Below, in pieces: positions 23,776 to 39,400 of a DNA stretch of 64,000 nucleotides. Each line of letters begins with the position of its first letter. Positions within the stretch are counted from its first letter, which is position 1. The stretch spans positions 186,001 to 250,000 of the forward strand of contig CAXKVR010000007.1 in assembly GCA_964058845.1 (NCBI GenBank). The letters run 5' to 3'. The DNA is from Carex sylvatica. Taxonomy: Eukaryota > Streptophyta > Magnoliopsida > Poales > Cyperaceae. The notes under the pieces are model-generated. The model worked only from the letters and a program-made list of their open reading frames with translations, did not search any database and had not been told where the DNA came from. The translations under genes were made by a program, and so were the position numbers.

Positions 23776-24294
23776 ACAAATGTTGGTGAAGAATCAGAAA
23801 AATATAATAAAGAAAAAATATATTGGAATTATTTACACAAAAGAAGAAAAGAAATAAAGAAATGAGAGAGAGGGTTATGGTTTCCAAATAATATCCATCA
23901 GGTGAATTTTGTAAATCTCAAAGAAAAAATAATCTTTGCTAAATTAGGTGGTCTATCTTTCTTGATTTAATGCAGCCAACCTTGTGTTGTATATTATATT
24001 TTGTATACCCACACAACATACAACTTGCATCATATTAAAATACTTTTTAAGGATTCTAATATCCAAAAATTACCACCTTAATAAAAATTGGTTGGTTGAA
24101 AATCAATTTGCTCTTTCTCTCTCTATCTCTCTGTGAAAGACAAAAAAAGAAAGTTACAACTATCAATTTATCTCTGTCAATACATTTGCTCATTCTCTCT
24201 CTATCCCTCTTTTTGTTGCCATTGTTACTAGGCTGTGCAATTGAGGAAGAACACAATGCAAGGTGCCTTAAATTGAATTTGGTTAATTTGAAGA

Positions 24295-26171
24295 ATGGGA
24301 TTAGATTACTATGAGATATTAAATGTGAATCGAGACGCATCAGATGATGAATTGAAGAAGGCTTACCGCAAGCTGGCGCTGAAGCTGCACCCTGATAAAA
24401 ACCTGACCAATAAACAAGAGGCTGAGGTGTTTTTCAAGCAGATCTGTGAAGCTTATGAGGTACTTTTAAATTTTGATTTCTTCTGTTTTTTGACTTGTTA
24501 ATTAATCTCTGGTAATAATATGTGATGTGATTTTGCTTGCTGGTTGATTTCTGTTTTTCGGCTTTTTTTTCTTTAGGGTAATTTTATTGTATATTTAGTT
24601 TGATGGTACATATATTTAAAAAAATTAATTGTAGATGTGTTATCAATTATTTAGATCAAATGTGTATCAAATTTGAGTCAATTTAAAATTGATCATCATA
24701 AAACTATTAAAACTCTAATTTTAGAAGTTTTAATTTGTTTGATGGAAGGCTGTGCAATTAAATAAATAAAAAATACATCTACATTTTTAATTTTTAATTA
24801 CAATAATATTTTTTTGAAACATATATATATATATATATCATATAAGTTTGATGTACTATTAAAATTGAACAAATGCTATAATTATCCTCTCTTTTTTTAC
24901 TTTTTCTGGAAAAAAAAGAGTCTTTTATTATATATATTCTTATGATCATTGATCTGGATTTGCTTTTTTCTTGCTTTTTAACAATAGAAAATCATGTTGA
25001 TATGATTATATATACCTTGAAATGAAATGTAGGTCCTTATTGATCCCTTGAAGAGATCATTCTACAATGATTATGGGGAAGAAGGCCTAAAAGGCCACAG
25101 GGCATCATCCTCTCAACCGGGACAAAACGGTTTTCCTTTTGACAGAGCTTCTTGTTATAGACCGAGAAGTGCCGAAGACATTTTTGCCGAGTTTTTTGGT
25201 TCAAAGCAGTTCGATTTTGGACCAATGTGGCGTTCTGCCTCCACAAATTCCTCTAGTGGGTCCCAACCCGAGAACCGCCAAAGTAATTCTCGATCCGTTG
25301 ATGGAGGAGTCGATTCGGGTGGGGCATCAAATTACACGTCCCAAAATACTACAACAATTGAGAATACGCTACTTTGTAGTCTCGAGGAATTATATACCGG
25401 GTCTAAACGAAGGATGAAGATCTCGAGGAAAGGGATTGATGCCTTGACCGGGTATTTATGATTTTTTTTTATCAATTTTCAATAATTTTGTCTATTTTTA
25501 CATGATCTTTTTTAATTATCTTAGTTTCTTTACATTATCTTAGATTCTTAAATTTTGGTTCTTGAAGCGTTGATATTATCATTAATTTCCTTTTTGTTTT
25601 TCAAATTTGAATAACAACATAGGGAATTGCATTATTATTTATTTCAATTATGATGAATTCTGGCATGATTTATTGATCAAAGGACTAACTAGTTAATTTG
25701 GCATCTATTTTTGATGTATGTAGGAAAATGAGAACAGAAACAGAGATACTAGTGATCACTATTAACCCGGGATGGAAGGCAGGAACGAAAGTGACATTTC
25801 CCGGGATGGGAAGTGATCGAGGAAACCAAATGGAACCGGACCTCGTCTTTGTCATAGACGAGAAGCCTCATGAAGTATACACGAGAGATGTCAATGACCT
25901 CGTCACACAACTCACCATTCCATTAGGCGATGCTTTGGGTGGTACCACCATAAACCTACGGTCTCTTGATGGCAGGAGTATCATCGTGCCTATGGATGAT
26001 GTTATTATCAAACCCGGAGACGAGTTTGTAGTTGCTAATGAAGGCATGCCTATCTCGAAAGACCCGGGGAACAAGGGCAATTTAAGAATTAAATTTAACG
26101 TGGTTTTCCCGAAGAAATTAACCGACGAACAACGGGAAAGAGTTAGACAAATTCTTGGATATGAAAATTAA
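24295..26171 (+). CDS. DnaJ homolog, class B (Hsp40 co-chaperone)
   Basis: J-protein that stimulates Hsp70 ATPase activity and hands over client proteins, probably cytosolic because no targeting peptide is visible. Exons are 24295-24459, 25033-25451 and 25724-26171; junctions keep frame and give 343 residues. Residues 1-70 form the J domain ([20 protein letters not shown]) with the HPD triad at 32-34. A Gly/Phe- and Ser-rich linker follows ([20 protein letters not shown]). The C-terminal substrate-binding DnaJ_C domains start near [20 protein letters not shown], continue in exon 3 with [19 protein letters not shown] and end with [10 protein letters not shown]. There is no CXXCXGXG zinc finger, so it is class B (DNAJB1/B13-like), and the length is normal for that class. 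Exon 1 is nearly just the J domain. Confidence 0.93.
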
Positions 26172-26790
26172 TTAGTAGCTACTAATTATAGCTAGTGAAA
26201 TATTTATGGATTAATGAGAGGATGCATAGAATATTACTTGCAATTGGATAAACTCATCACATTCATGGATTAATGGATATTTCGGTTTCTCTTTTAGTAG
26301 TTATATAGCTTGAATATTTTTCAATTAATAATAAAATTTAGTAGTTTGGAGAATCTTTTCAATAGCTATTTTCTGTTTTCTGTTTTGAATTTTTGAATTT
26401 TTTGTTTAAATCCTTCTCGCTATGAAATTTGTAAAATGTGTGTGCCTCTTGCTATGATATGAACAATAGTTTATTTTTCTACTTATTTACATACTTTTTT
26501 TCAATAAAAAAGTTTACATGTTCATGATACAAACACATGCACATATGGAATTGAACATAATATCCTTGCATGTGTCCATTAATAAAATCTGAAGACTAGA
26601 CCTTCACATTTTTTTTCTCAATAAAAAAAAAAAAAATGATTATCAGTTGTTTATATAGTTGTATCTTAAAAAGTGACAATTTCAAATAATTTTGATGACG
26701 ATTTCATAATCTTACACATAAAAGATGAAATACGCTTAAAGAACATGTGATCCGGGTAACATAACTCTTATTTTTTTTCTATTTTATTTT
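26172..26790. other. DnaJ 3' region and intergenic DNA
   Basis: AT-rich 3' untranslated sequence with an AATAATAAAATTTAG signal near 26320; nothing further recognised. Confidence 0.4.
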
Positions 26791-26799
26791 TAATTTGTG

Positions 26800-28200
26800 A
26801 TCGCACAGGAATATATGCTACAAAGTTTCAGTATAGCAAGCTATACTTTTTAAACCTTTGTTATACTCTGTCAATTCAGATAGCAAGTGTATTATCCTGT
26901 CGTTGAATATGCTCAGGTATCGATCCACAGGGACGGAAGAAAAACACTAGACTTATCCTAAAATCACTTGAAATTCTAGAAGTGAGAGAGATTGGTTTGG
27001 TTTTAGTTCTAACAATTCTACTGATTTATGACAAGTTTAAAAGACAATAAAAGATAATTAAAGTTGTTTTCAATTGATAAAAAGGAGTTTTCAGGGTTCA
27101 GATTTCATTTCTGTTCAGCCTCGAGGCATACGGCCCGTACAGATTTCCGTACGGTCCGTATGGGACCTCGAGTTGATGTTGCAGCTACTGTTTCCTGTGT
27201 TGATACTGTGTTTAGGGTTTCTTTTCGACCAGATCTAGATACCTAACCTCAACTTTCGCATTTTGGCCTAATACCCGATTACCGGACTCAAGTACTTCCC
27301 TCTTAGATGCGTTAAACCTCAACTTTCGCATTTTGGCCTAATTTATCTAAGTTACTTGTTAGTTTACTAAAAGTATCCAAGGACTTTCGCCTCAAGGAAA
27401 GTTTCGCCTTTCGGGTACTCCTTGGTTTCACCCTACTTCATATACTTTATTCGGTTGGAATGAATGTCATAGACTTGGCTCCTAACACTTAGATGTGCGC
27501 ATTCATCTAACGGGATGACTAATCAATTCAAGTAAGCACAAATAAAGCAATCAAAATACTACACAACAAAGTAAAAACAAGCATTCAACACGAGATCCAA
27601 GTAGCATACAAACAAAACTAAACTAGAAACTACATCTTACTCCTAGAAACAAAGTAAATTAGCTACTCATGTTCATGAGATAACACAAATAACAAGAAAT
27701 AAAAGAGTTCATGATAAAACAGTGGAAAATCCGAAGATCCGTTGCAAAACTTGCGTTCTTCCCTTCTCTTCTTCTTTTCCTCCTGTCCAAGCAACCTAGA
27801 AAATGAATGATCGAAAGTTATTGATTGATTGTCCCTTTTTTTGCTGTGGAATATCTCCTTTAATGCCCCAGATTACGCCTCCAGGGGTTTCCTTTTCGGC
27901 TCCTCAAATCGTGCTCAATTCAGACTCCAGCTGGATTTTCTGAATCAGCGTTGTACGGCCTGTACAGAATCCCGTACGGACCGTATACCTGGGCTTTGAC
28001 TTGGAGACTTCGTGCCTCTGTTGTGGATCCTTCTGTGTGGTTGGGCAGATCTTGTACGGTCCGTACAGAATATCATACGGGCCGTATGAAAAGTAGTCAG
28101 ATGCAGTTTTTCACCATTTTTCCTGCAAAATACCAAACAAAGCATAGCAGTACCACATTTCATCGAAATACAAGTAAATAGTCCACATTCATAGGCTTTA
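26800..28200. repeat. Non-coding repeat with paired TACGGNCCGTA palindromes
   Basis: Holds GGTATCGATCCACAGGGACGG, a phrase I associate with plant retrotransposon-derived DNA. CCTCAACTTTCGCATTTTGG is repeated about 70 bp apart (near 27246 and 27317). Three palindrome pairs of the form TACGGNCCGTA lie at 27128-27163, 27953-27989 and 28054-28088. It is moderately GC-richer than its surroundings. No long open frame or transposase or polymerase motif is present. Confidence 0.6.
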
Positions 28201-29700
28201 AAGCACAGGTTTCATTGTAAATTAGGGCCATAATTTAGATATAATATGAAGATATCAATTTGTTTTTTGTTCTATTTGGTTTATTATAATTTAGAGTTTT
28301 AGTTACACAAGATATATAATCGCATGACAATTAATAATTTTAAAATATTGACAATCATGAACAAATCATAAAATGTAAATGTCAATATAAGCATTAAAGA
28401 AATGATTGATACATTGCAATTATCATGTTTTTTTAAAAATAATGAGATTTAGCACCATTTTTTCTATTAATTGAGTGATTTGAATTTCTCAACCAACAAT
28501 CTATAATGATACATCAACAAACAAAGATTGTATGAACTTTGATGGGTACTATACCTACATAACCAACAAATTTACTTTGTACATTTCAAAATTATTTGAA
28601 TCGATTTAAAAATATGTATTAAAATCGTCAAGATGAGCTATTGTATTGTCAAGTACTTATTTTCATTAGTTAAAACTTTAAGTAAAAGTAGATCCTCTCC
28701 TCTCATTGAAATATCTTACATAGATGTAAAAGTAGATCATTTTATTGAATTATCGTGTATAGAAAATATACTTTAAAATAAAAATAAATAAAAAATTAGT
28801 CTAGTAACTAAAGCACGGGGTGAATTTACAATTAAGTCAAGTACTTAGTTACATCTATAATTTTTAATTTCTAATTATGTATAATGAAAATTAATTGAAT
28901 TTTCTTATTTTAGTTATTTTTGATAGTTCAGTCCCTTCATAAAATATTAAATGTGTGTTTGTGACTCAGTATTTGTAATTTATTTTTTTAGTTGTGGAGA
29001 TTTGAGTTCAAATTCCAACGAAAACACATTATGTGTTTTTCGTTTCAACCTCTTATTTAAATTTTTCTATTTTTGTCCCTACTAAAGTATATATTTTCTT
29101 ATAAAAGGTCATAAGTTCAAAATTTAATATTCATATTAGAAAGAACTGAATTTTAACTATCATTTTATATAACAAAAAAAAGTAATCTGAGGTTTATTTT
29201 GAAAGAAAAAATAGAGTTATTAGCAATAAACTTTTTTTTTCTTCTTATGACAGTCGAAAAATCATGTTTCACTACAAAAAAAAAATGTTCATTATTTTTG
29301 GAATCTTTTTCATAAATCATAGATAAAAAATAAACAGAATTTTAGAGAATCAACTTGATTGATTGGCTTTTTTACAAAAATTATAAATATTGAACAGGCT
29401 ATTCGGTACCAATCATATACAAGTTTTCAGTACCGAATAGCTTATAGTTAACACCGAAATGTTATTCACGTTTTATAGCCTATCCAATGCTTGTGATTTT
29501 TGTAAAAAAACCAACCAATGTTTCTGAAATCCGTTTTTGTGGTTTATATAAAAAAAAAAATATTCTCATTTTCCGTTTTGAAATTTACTGAAACATCAAA
29601 TCAATTGAGCGCGACATTTCACGTACCCAAAAAAGAAACAACCTATCAAATCAACAAAAAGCAAAAAAGACAAAAGAAAAGAAAAATAAATATTCGAGTA
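28200..29700. other. AT-rich intergenic stretch
   Basis: No gene seen. A small inverted repeat (GGCTATTCGGTACC against GGTACTGAAAAC/GTACCGAATAGC) lies near 29397-29450, and a tRNA-like GAGTTCAAATTCC patch near 29003. Confidence 0.35.
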
Positions 29701-29709
29701 AATATTTTA

Positions 29710-29802
29710 ACAGAGCTGATTTTACCTCACGCAGCGCAAAAACCATACAAAACACTTTCAGTTCTATAGTATGTGCGCTGCGTGAAGTGAAAACTTCTCT
29801 GT
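29710..29802. mobile_element. MITE family F (93 bp)
   Basis: ACAGAGCTGATTTTACCTCA on the left pairs with TGAAGTGAAAACTTCTCTGT on the right, flanked by TA on both sides. Inner arms CGCAGCGCA and TGCGCTGCG also pair. Relatives lie at 41383-41455 and 62270-62364. Confidence 0.75.
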
Positions 29803-30032
29803 TACAATCTTTACCCAATTATTTGAGAGTGCGGATTCTCTGAGATATCTCAACTTTTGCGTCACCGACGTGTCCGGTGCCTATTCGGGGGTGATGTAGG
29901 GGTTCAGTATTTGTGTGCTTTGCGATTCGTGTAGAACTTATTTAAACGGTTGGGATTTTCCATAAAGTCACGCAAAGTTTGAGATATCTTATAGGATACG
30001 AATTCATTATTTGAAGGGAGAAGTAGTATCAG

Positions 30033-30272
30033 TATCGTGCACACACTTACTTTTCTTCTCCGACCTACTTTAGGTTTAATGGCTTCAAAACCGTTTGATC
30101 TAATTTAAGATCTGTGCGCTCCTCTGTAATCTTACATCAATTCGTGCGCACGAATCATTAAACAAATCGGACGATATTTAAGTTCATTGGACCCAAAAGT
30201 AGATCCAATGGGCATCGGACTTACTCCTTTCTCACCGTGCAGACACTCTGCTTTTCTTCTCCGACCTCGTTC
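30033..30272. mobile_element. MITE family E copy flanked by a ~30-bp direct repeat, upstream of katanin
   Basis: Inside is the family E signature (GATCCAATGGGCATCGGACT, and TTCGTGCGCACGAA). The flanks carry related copies of CGTGCA-ACAC-CT followed by CTTTTCTTCTCCGACCT (30036-30066 and 30236-30268), longer than a normal target duplication. It ends about 75 bp before the katanin start codon. Confidence 0.55.
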
Positions 30273-30344
30273 GCTAGTCGCCTGAGAAAGGCTCATTTCT
30301 CAAACCCTATCCCTTTTATCCCTAATCAAAGGTAAATCCAATCA

Positions 30345-34161
<3,817 letters not shown>

Positions 34162-34213
34162 TTTGTTTCTTTTATTTGTACTTTGTTTTCGTTTCAAGTT
34201 CTTTTTTTTTTCT

Positions 34214-34530
34214 TTTAAGAGGGAATTTCATGTATATCACTCAAAAATTACGTATTTGCCCCTATAAAGTTCATAATATCGTATTAACCCTATTAACCTT
34301 CAAAAACTCACAAATTTACCCATTTTAATGTCTTTTCTATTAAAACTCATTTTAATGAAGGGTAAAATGGGTACTTCATAAATTTTGAATAAGTTTTGAT
34401 AGAAAAGACAATAAAATGGTTAAATTGGTGAGTTTTTTTAATTTAGAATATTAATATGATTTTATGAATTTTAGAGGGGGGCATACGTAATTTCGAAGTT
34501 TTTGAGAGGGTATACAAGAAACACCTTTTT
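34214..34530. mobile_element. MITE family C in the katanin 3' region
   Basis: Begins AGAGGGAATTTCATGTATAT and ends inverted as GGTATACAAGAAACACC. Inside, AACTCACAAATTTACCCATT pairs with AATGGTTAAATTGGTGAGTT. Related copies lie in introns of the MOM1-like gene. It starts only about 50 bp after the katanin stop codon. Confidence 0.65.
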
Positions 34531-35450
34531 TTTTTTTTTTAATTAAGTTTGTAATGTACCCTCTGAAGGCTATTGTATTATGTGTGTAATTTCTTGAATT
34601 TGTTGTTTGTTGCCTCTTGATTTGTAAAATTTGGTACATACGAACTGTGCATTTAAAATTACTGTTTTAGTGAGTGTCAGAGTGTGTGCACTTGATCAGG
34701 ATCAAATATAAAATTCAAATGGTAGACTGTTACCTTTGAAGTTTGAACAAATCTATGGAGCAATTTTGGTATTAAATTTGGATTTATAAAGTCAATTATA
34801 ATTAAAGAAAACAGTACCCTTTCAGTTTACTTCAGATATAACTAGTCAACCTAAAGATTAAATTTTCAAAATGTTATTTTATTTCATTTTATTTTTTGGC
34901 TCTAGACCAATTTTTCTTGAGGTTTCACAACTATACCTAGGGTTCTCAATACGCGTCGTGTTGTGACTTGGTTAATATGTCGTGTTGTGATTAAATCAGA
35001 TTTATGTGTTATGCTATGCTGTGATAAAATTTTGAAAGGATTGTCATTGTACGTTACTCATGTCGTGAATAGTCATGTTTGTTATTTTTTTTTTTTGATA
35101 ATTTAGGTTAATTTATTCAAAATTCACTCGATCAATATCTAACAGTCCTAATTATACGTGACTTGTGTGAGCACGTGTTGTGCTGTGATTAGATTTTTCG
35201 CGTACTAAATTTTTAAAAGATGATTACGTCATGTGAATGATCATGATACGGAATACGTAAGTCACGGCACGTGACTGACACACATACTATAACGTATCCG
35301 GTCATGATGTGATTTTTTTTAGATTCCTACTTATACCTACTTACTAATGCTGTCAATTGAACTGTTCAAACTGTCTGACTAAATAAAAGTCGTATTTTAC
35401 GTGCGCGTGGAAATTTCTGCCAATGATCTAAAATTCAACACAAGCTCTCT
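34531..35450. other. Intergenic, with a CGTGTTGTG-rich degenerate repeat
   Basis: Between about 34940 and 35320 words such as GTCGTGTTGTGAC, ACGTGTTGTGCTGTGA and GTCACGGCACGTGAC recur on both strands, suggesting a worn transposon. No gene seen. Confidence 0.4.
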
Positions 35451-35455
35451 CTCTC

Positions 35456-35463
35456 TATAAAAA
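35456..35463 (+). promoter_or_regulatory. TATA box of the small secreted-peptide gene
   Basis: TATAAAAA, directly after a CTCTCTCTCTC tract and 55 bases ahead of the ATG at 35511, which leaves room for a leader of about 25 bases. This core promoter layout supports the short open frame as a real gene. Confidence 0.6.
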
Positions 35464-35510
35464 CAGGAAAAAATATCTAAAATTTATCAAAGCAATTAGA
35501 GGTTTAAGAG

Positions 35511-36492
35511 ATGAAGGGTCTTCAAAATGTTATTGTTGCCTCAATAATTGTGCTTCTTACAGTAATTAGTTTTGTGCAAGCAGGCAGATTAGGTATATAT
35601 CTAGCCTCTTATTCAACATTGGTGTACACTATATTTTTTTTATGAGAGTTTCAATAACTTATGTTTTTTTTATATCTCATCGTACTTTATATTTCATATC
35701 TTTGTTTTCAAAATTCAAATTGCCGATTCGAACCGCTTAACATGATATCCATACTAAAATTTTATATTTTTTGTTTTATTAGATAGGTAGAAAATCATTG
35801 TTTTTGAATGATTTAGAAACAATGATTTTGTACCTATTTTAAAAAATAGTAAAAAACTTTCAAAAATGATAAAATCTCATCCCAAACATATTAGAATATA
35901 AATATCATATTAAATGGTTCGGATCAACAATTTGAACTTTTAAAACGAAAATATAAAATAAAGTATGAAAGACATGAGATATTAGAATCCTCCTCGTAAG
36001 TTTTGCAAGTAAAATGCAACACTTGCTCTCAGCTCCCTTCATAAATCAAGGAACAGTTTACAGCTCTTAATTGCTCTACCTATTTCCTAAGGGTGCGTTT
36101 GGATGAATCAAGGAATAGCTCGGAATAGCAGCTATTTCTGGGTTCGGAATAGCCGCTAACCCAACATTTCATAGGAATAGCGGAATAGCAGCTAACCCGA
36201 GCTATTTCTTTGTTGAAAATAACATTTTTTTCACCCAAACTTGTTGTGTTGAGAATAGCTTGCCAGAAATAGCAGTCATTCCTGAATTAACGCTATTCCT
36301 ATGTCACCCAAATGTACCCTAAGATTTTGTTGTCAATTTTTTTTCCTTTTTGTTTTCTTCTTTTTTGACAAACTGATTTTTAATTTGACATTAAACACTG
36401 TTTTTTTTTTACTGTTTTGTAATCCTGGAGCAGGAGGAAGTTCTAGGCCAGGATCACCAGTTGCCAACGGGAACATTAATAATCAAGGTTAA
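35511..36492 (+). CDS. Small secreted peptide (46 residues), family unknown
   Basis: Exon 1 is 35511-35592 and exon 2 is 36434-36492. A phase-1 intron (G|GTATAT to GAGCAG|GA) restores a Gly codon and gives 46 residues. The first 24 residues form a clear signal peptide: MKGLQNV, then the hydrophobic run IVASIIVLLTVISFV, then QA|G as a likely cleavage site. The remaining mature peptide of about 22 residues reads GRLGGSSRPGSPVANGN and INNQG. It has no cysteines and holds a Ser-Arg-Pro-Gly-Ser-Pro core. Secreted, Pro/Gly-rich peptides of this size act as signals in plants, but the sequence does not match the CLE, CEP, IDA, PIP or PSK signatures I know. The intron carries two MITEs. That this is a gene rests on the TATA box, the signal peptide and the splice phase. 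Confidence 0.55.
35648..35993. mobile_element. MITE family B in the peptide-gene intron
   Basis: Left TTATATCTCATCGTACTTTA against right ATAAAGTATGAAAGACATGA, with the shared core (TAGGTAGAAAATCATTG and its inverted return) between them. Confidence 0.65.
36091..36319. mobile_element. Tourist-like MITE (229 bp) in the peptide-gene intron
   Basis: Ends GGGTGCGTTTGG and CCAAATGTACCC, with TAA on both sides (36088-36090 and 36320-36322). It is rich in GGAATAGC and GCTATTCC. Same family as 9859-10189. It ends about 115 bp before the exon 2 acceptor. Confidence 0.8.
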
Positions 36493-39400
36493 GATATCAT
36501 ACATTTCTGAAGGGAAAATTATGGCTCTGAAAATTCAAATCGGAATCAAAATCGGTCACTTAAGGATGGAGTCGGAATTGAATACTCCGATTTTTTTACA
36601 TAAACGTGTTTTGTACTTAAAAAAATAATTTGTTAAAATCAATCCGCAATTTGTCTTTTATATGAAGTAATCATCTGTTAATTTCAACCTTGTTCTCTTG
36701 CATACCTTAAATTTTGGCTTAATTATGTTTCTAATTTCAAAACCTACTAGTCTAGTACATCAAATAGGCTACAGGCCAACATGCTACGGCTTCTCAAATC
36801 TAAGAAAAAACACGAAATCGGCGAAACTCGGTTGATTCGGATCAAAACTCGGGTGATTAGGACAAAAAGTTGCTCGGACGGAAACTCGGGTGAATATCGG
36901 CTCGAATTTGATCGATACTGTTCTAACTGATCGAGTCAACTCAGACTCGACCGATTTTTCCAAGCCATGGTGAAAATTACAATGCATAAGTATCATGATT
37001 AATTTAGCTTAAATGTTGTAATACATTATGAATAATTATTTCAGTACCCTATCTGCACTGTACTCACACTACAATACCCACGCAATAAATAATTGTTCAT
37101 AGGTATAAATACTTATGTACATATTTATTAATATTTTAGAAAAAAAAATTGAAATATAGAGTTTTTGCGATCCTAACAAAAAATTATTCTTTCACATTTA
37201 ATTTCAATGGTCTCTTGTAAGTAAAGTGCGGATACTATAGTGCGGATACTGTTACCAGCTCCCATACATTATATGATCAATTATTTTGAACTGCTACGTT
37301 TGAATTTTGATGTAAAATCTTAATTAATTTAGCAGCTAGCTAGTTTTTCTCATGTACCTCAGGTGTATCAATGAATAAAATTGTACATTTCTGGATCTAT
37401 CTAAGCCACACACACTCCCGCAAGTTTTAAGCTTCATGTGAAGTACTTGTGATTATATAAATGTGGTTTCCTCCTTCCTAACTTTTAATTTTAACAATCA
37501 GCACCTTCCCCTCTAAACTAGGGTACTCCATAGGGGTGGCAACGAATCGAATTTATTCTAAGTTTGAGTTTGATTTAAATAAGATTCGAACAGAATTAAA
37601 TTTGATTTGTTTCGAATCGTTCAAATCGAATTAATTGTGAACTACACATTTTTCGAATCGAAATCGAATCGAATCGAATTATGAAATAAATTTTTTTTAG
37701 CAGCCCTAATTATACCAGTAATTTATATATTAATTTTCTTCTCGCGGAACAAAATTCACACGGCGAGCACAGTTAGTTTATGAATTCGTGCTCATTATGA
37801 GGATGAAAATCATTGCAATAAAATAAGATAATGTTTTTTTTCTCGATTTGTGGTCTACACATAATCAAATTGACGATTTGTTAATTATTTTCTATTTTTG
37901 GATAATTTGTTCTAATAAAAACAAAATTGAAGTTTCAAATTAAATAAAACCCTTATTCTATTTTTGTTAGTACAATATCTAATTTCACTAATTTTACAAT
38001 ATACACATTCTTAAACCCTAATTTTAATTTTTCTAATTTCATTGACACAATTTTTAATTTAGTCAATTTACAATATACATATCCTAAATCATAATTCTAT
38101 TTTGATTTTGTGCATTCTCTAAATCTATCACTACCACCATTAAACAAATATCCAAGAGAGAAAATGGATAAAAGAGTTACGATACAAAATGAAGAAATCA
38201 AAAGGAGGAAGAGAGAGAAAAGATAATTTATTTGGATTAGACAGAGATAAGTGTAAAAATTAAAGACTTTGATCCAATGGAAAGATGCGAAATTGAAGTT
38301 TTTATATTTTAACGGGTCAAAACACAATTAATAAAACAAAGCTGGACTTGCTTAATTATACGGTACTAATGTATGATCCGATATCAAAAGATCATCAAAT
38401 GGTTGTATTGGTTAGGATATCACTTTCAATTTTTGAACTAGAGTCCACCTCGAATCCACACGCAGTGACTCTGGAGACAGAAAATTCCTACCTCCATAAA
38501 AACAGAGAATTTGATTTCCAACTAATAAATGAATATTTCAACTTAGAAAATTTCTGCCTCCATAAAAAATGAACGATAGGAGATTCCATTTTATGAACGA
38601 TAGGAGATTCCATTTCTGTAGTAGTGAAGATATTTTTAGCATGCATTTAATATAATTTTGTTTATGTCAACTATCAAGGATTCGGTTTTTTTATGCATGC
38701 ATTTAATATAATTTTTATGTGTCAACAATCAAGAATATATGCTGCCATAAGTAGATTTTTATGCTTCTGATTTCGTAGTACGTGACGCACAAAATGATTA
38801 CAAACAAACTTACATAAATTATAAAATTAAGCAAAGATAAAAAAAATAAAAATAAACTCGTGAACTTTTCTAAAATAAAAAGTTTAAATAGTATTTATCG
38901 TATTATAGCAGAATAATTAAAAAAAAATAACGTTATGTTTGTATAGCACGCTATAGCGTACTATATATAGTGCCAATAACACGATAGTCAATAGCACTAT
39001 ATTTTTTATGGTTCAAAAATATTATAGTGTTGTTATTTAGAACCTGACTAATTAAAATTGGTCTAGACTACAATTGAAGGCGGTTAGACTCATGAACCGG
39101 TCGATATTTTATGGAAAGGAGGTTAATAATCTATTTTAGTACAAGATCTAAGTTTGGCAGGATGGTGAACTATATATTATATACTACTTAATAAGATATT
39201 ATTTTTTGATTGTACAGTGTCTTGAGAAAATAAATTCTTCTTTTGAATCATTAATGTGTTGACTTTAACATTATCATTTTCTTTAAAAAAAGATTTTTGC
39301 AAAAGTTATGAAGTCGAGAAGAAAAATCGACATTTCAATATTTGAGTAATCAATAATTTTAAAACCCTTTTTAATCAACTATACTACGTTTCCTTTCTCG

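Noticed and set aside
24800..24840. CRISPR-like or structured array in AT repeats
   Set aside because: Only an (AT)n run; no spaced repeats. CRISPR arrays are not expected in plant nuclear DNA.
37534..37709. Confident hAT MITE with TAGGGGTGGCAA ends
   Set aside because: The right end matches only weakly and no target duplication is visible, so it is listed only as a possible worn repeat within the gene-poor stretch.
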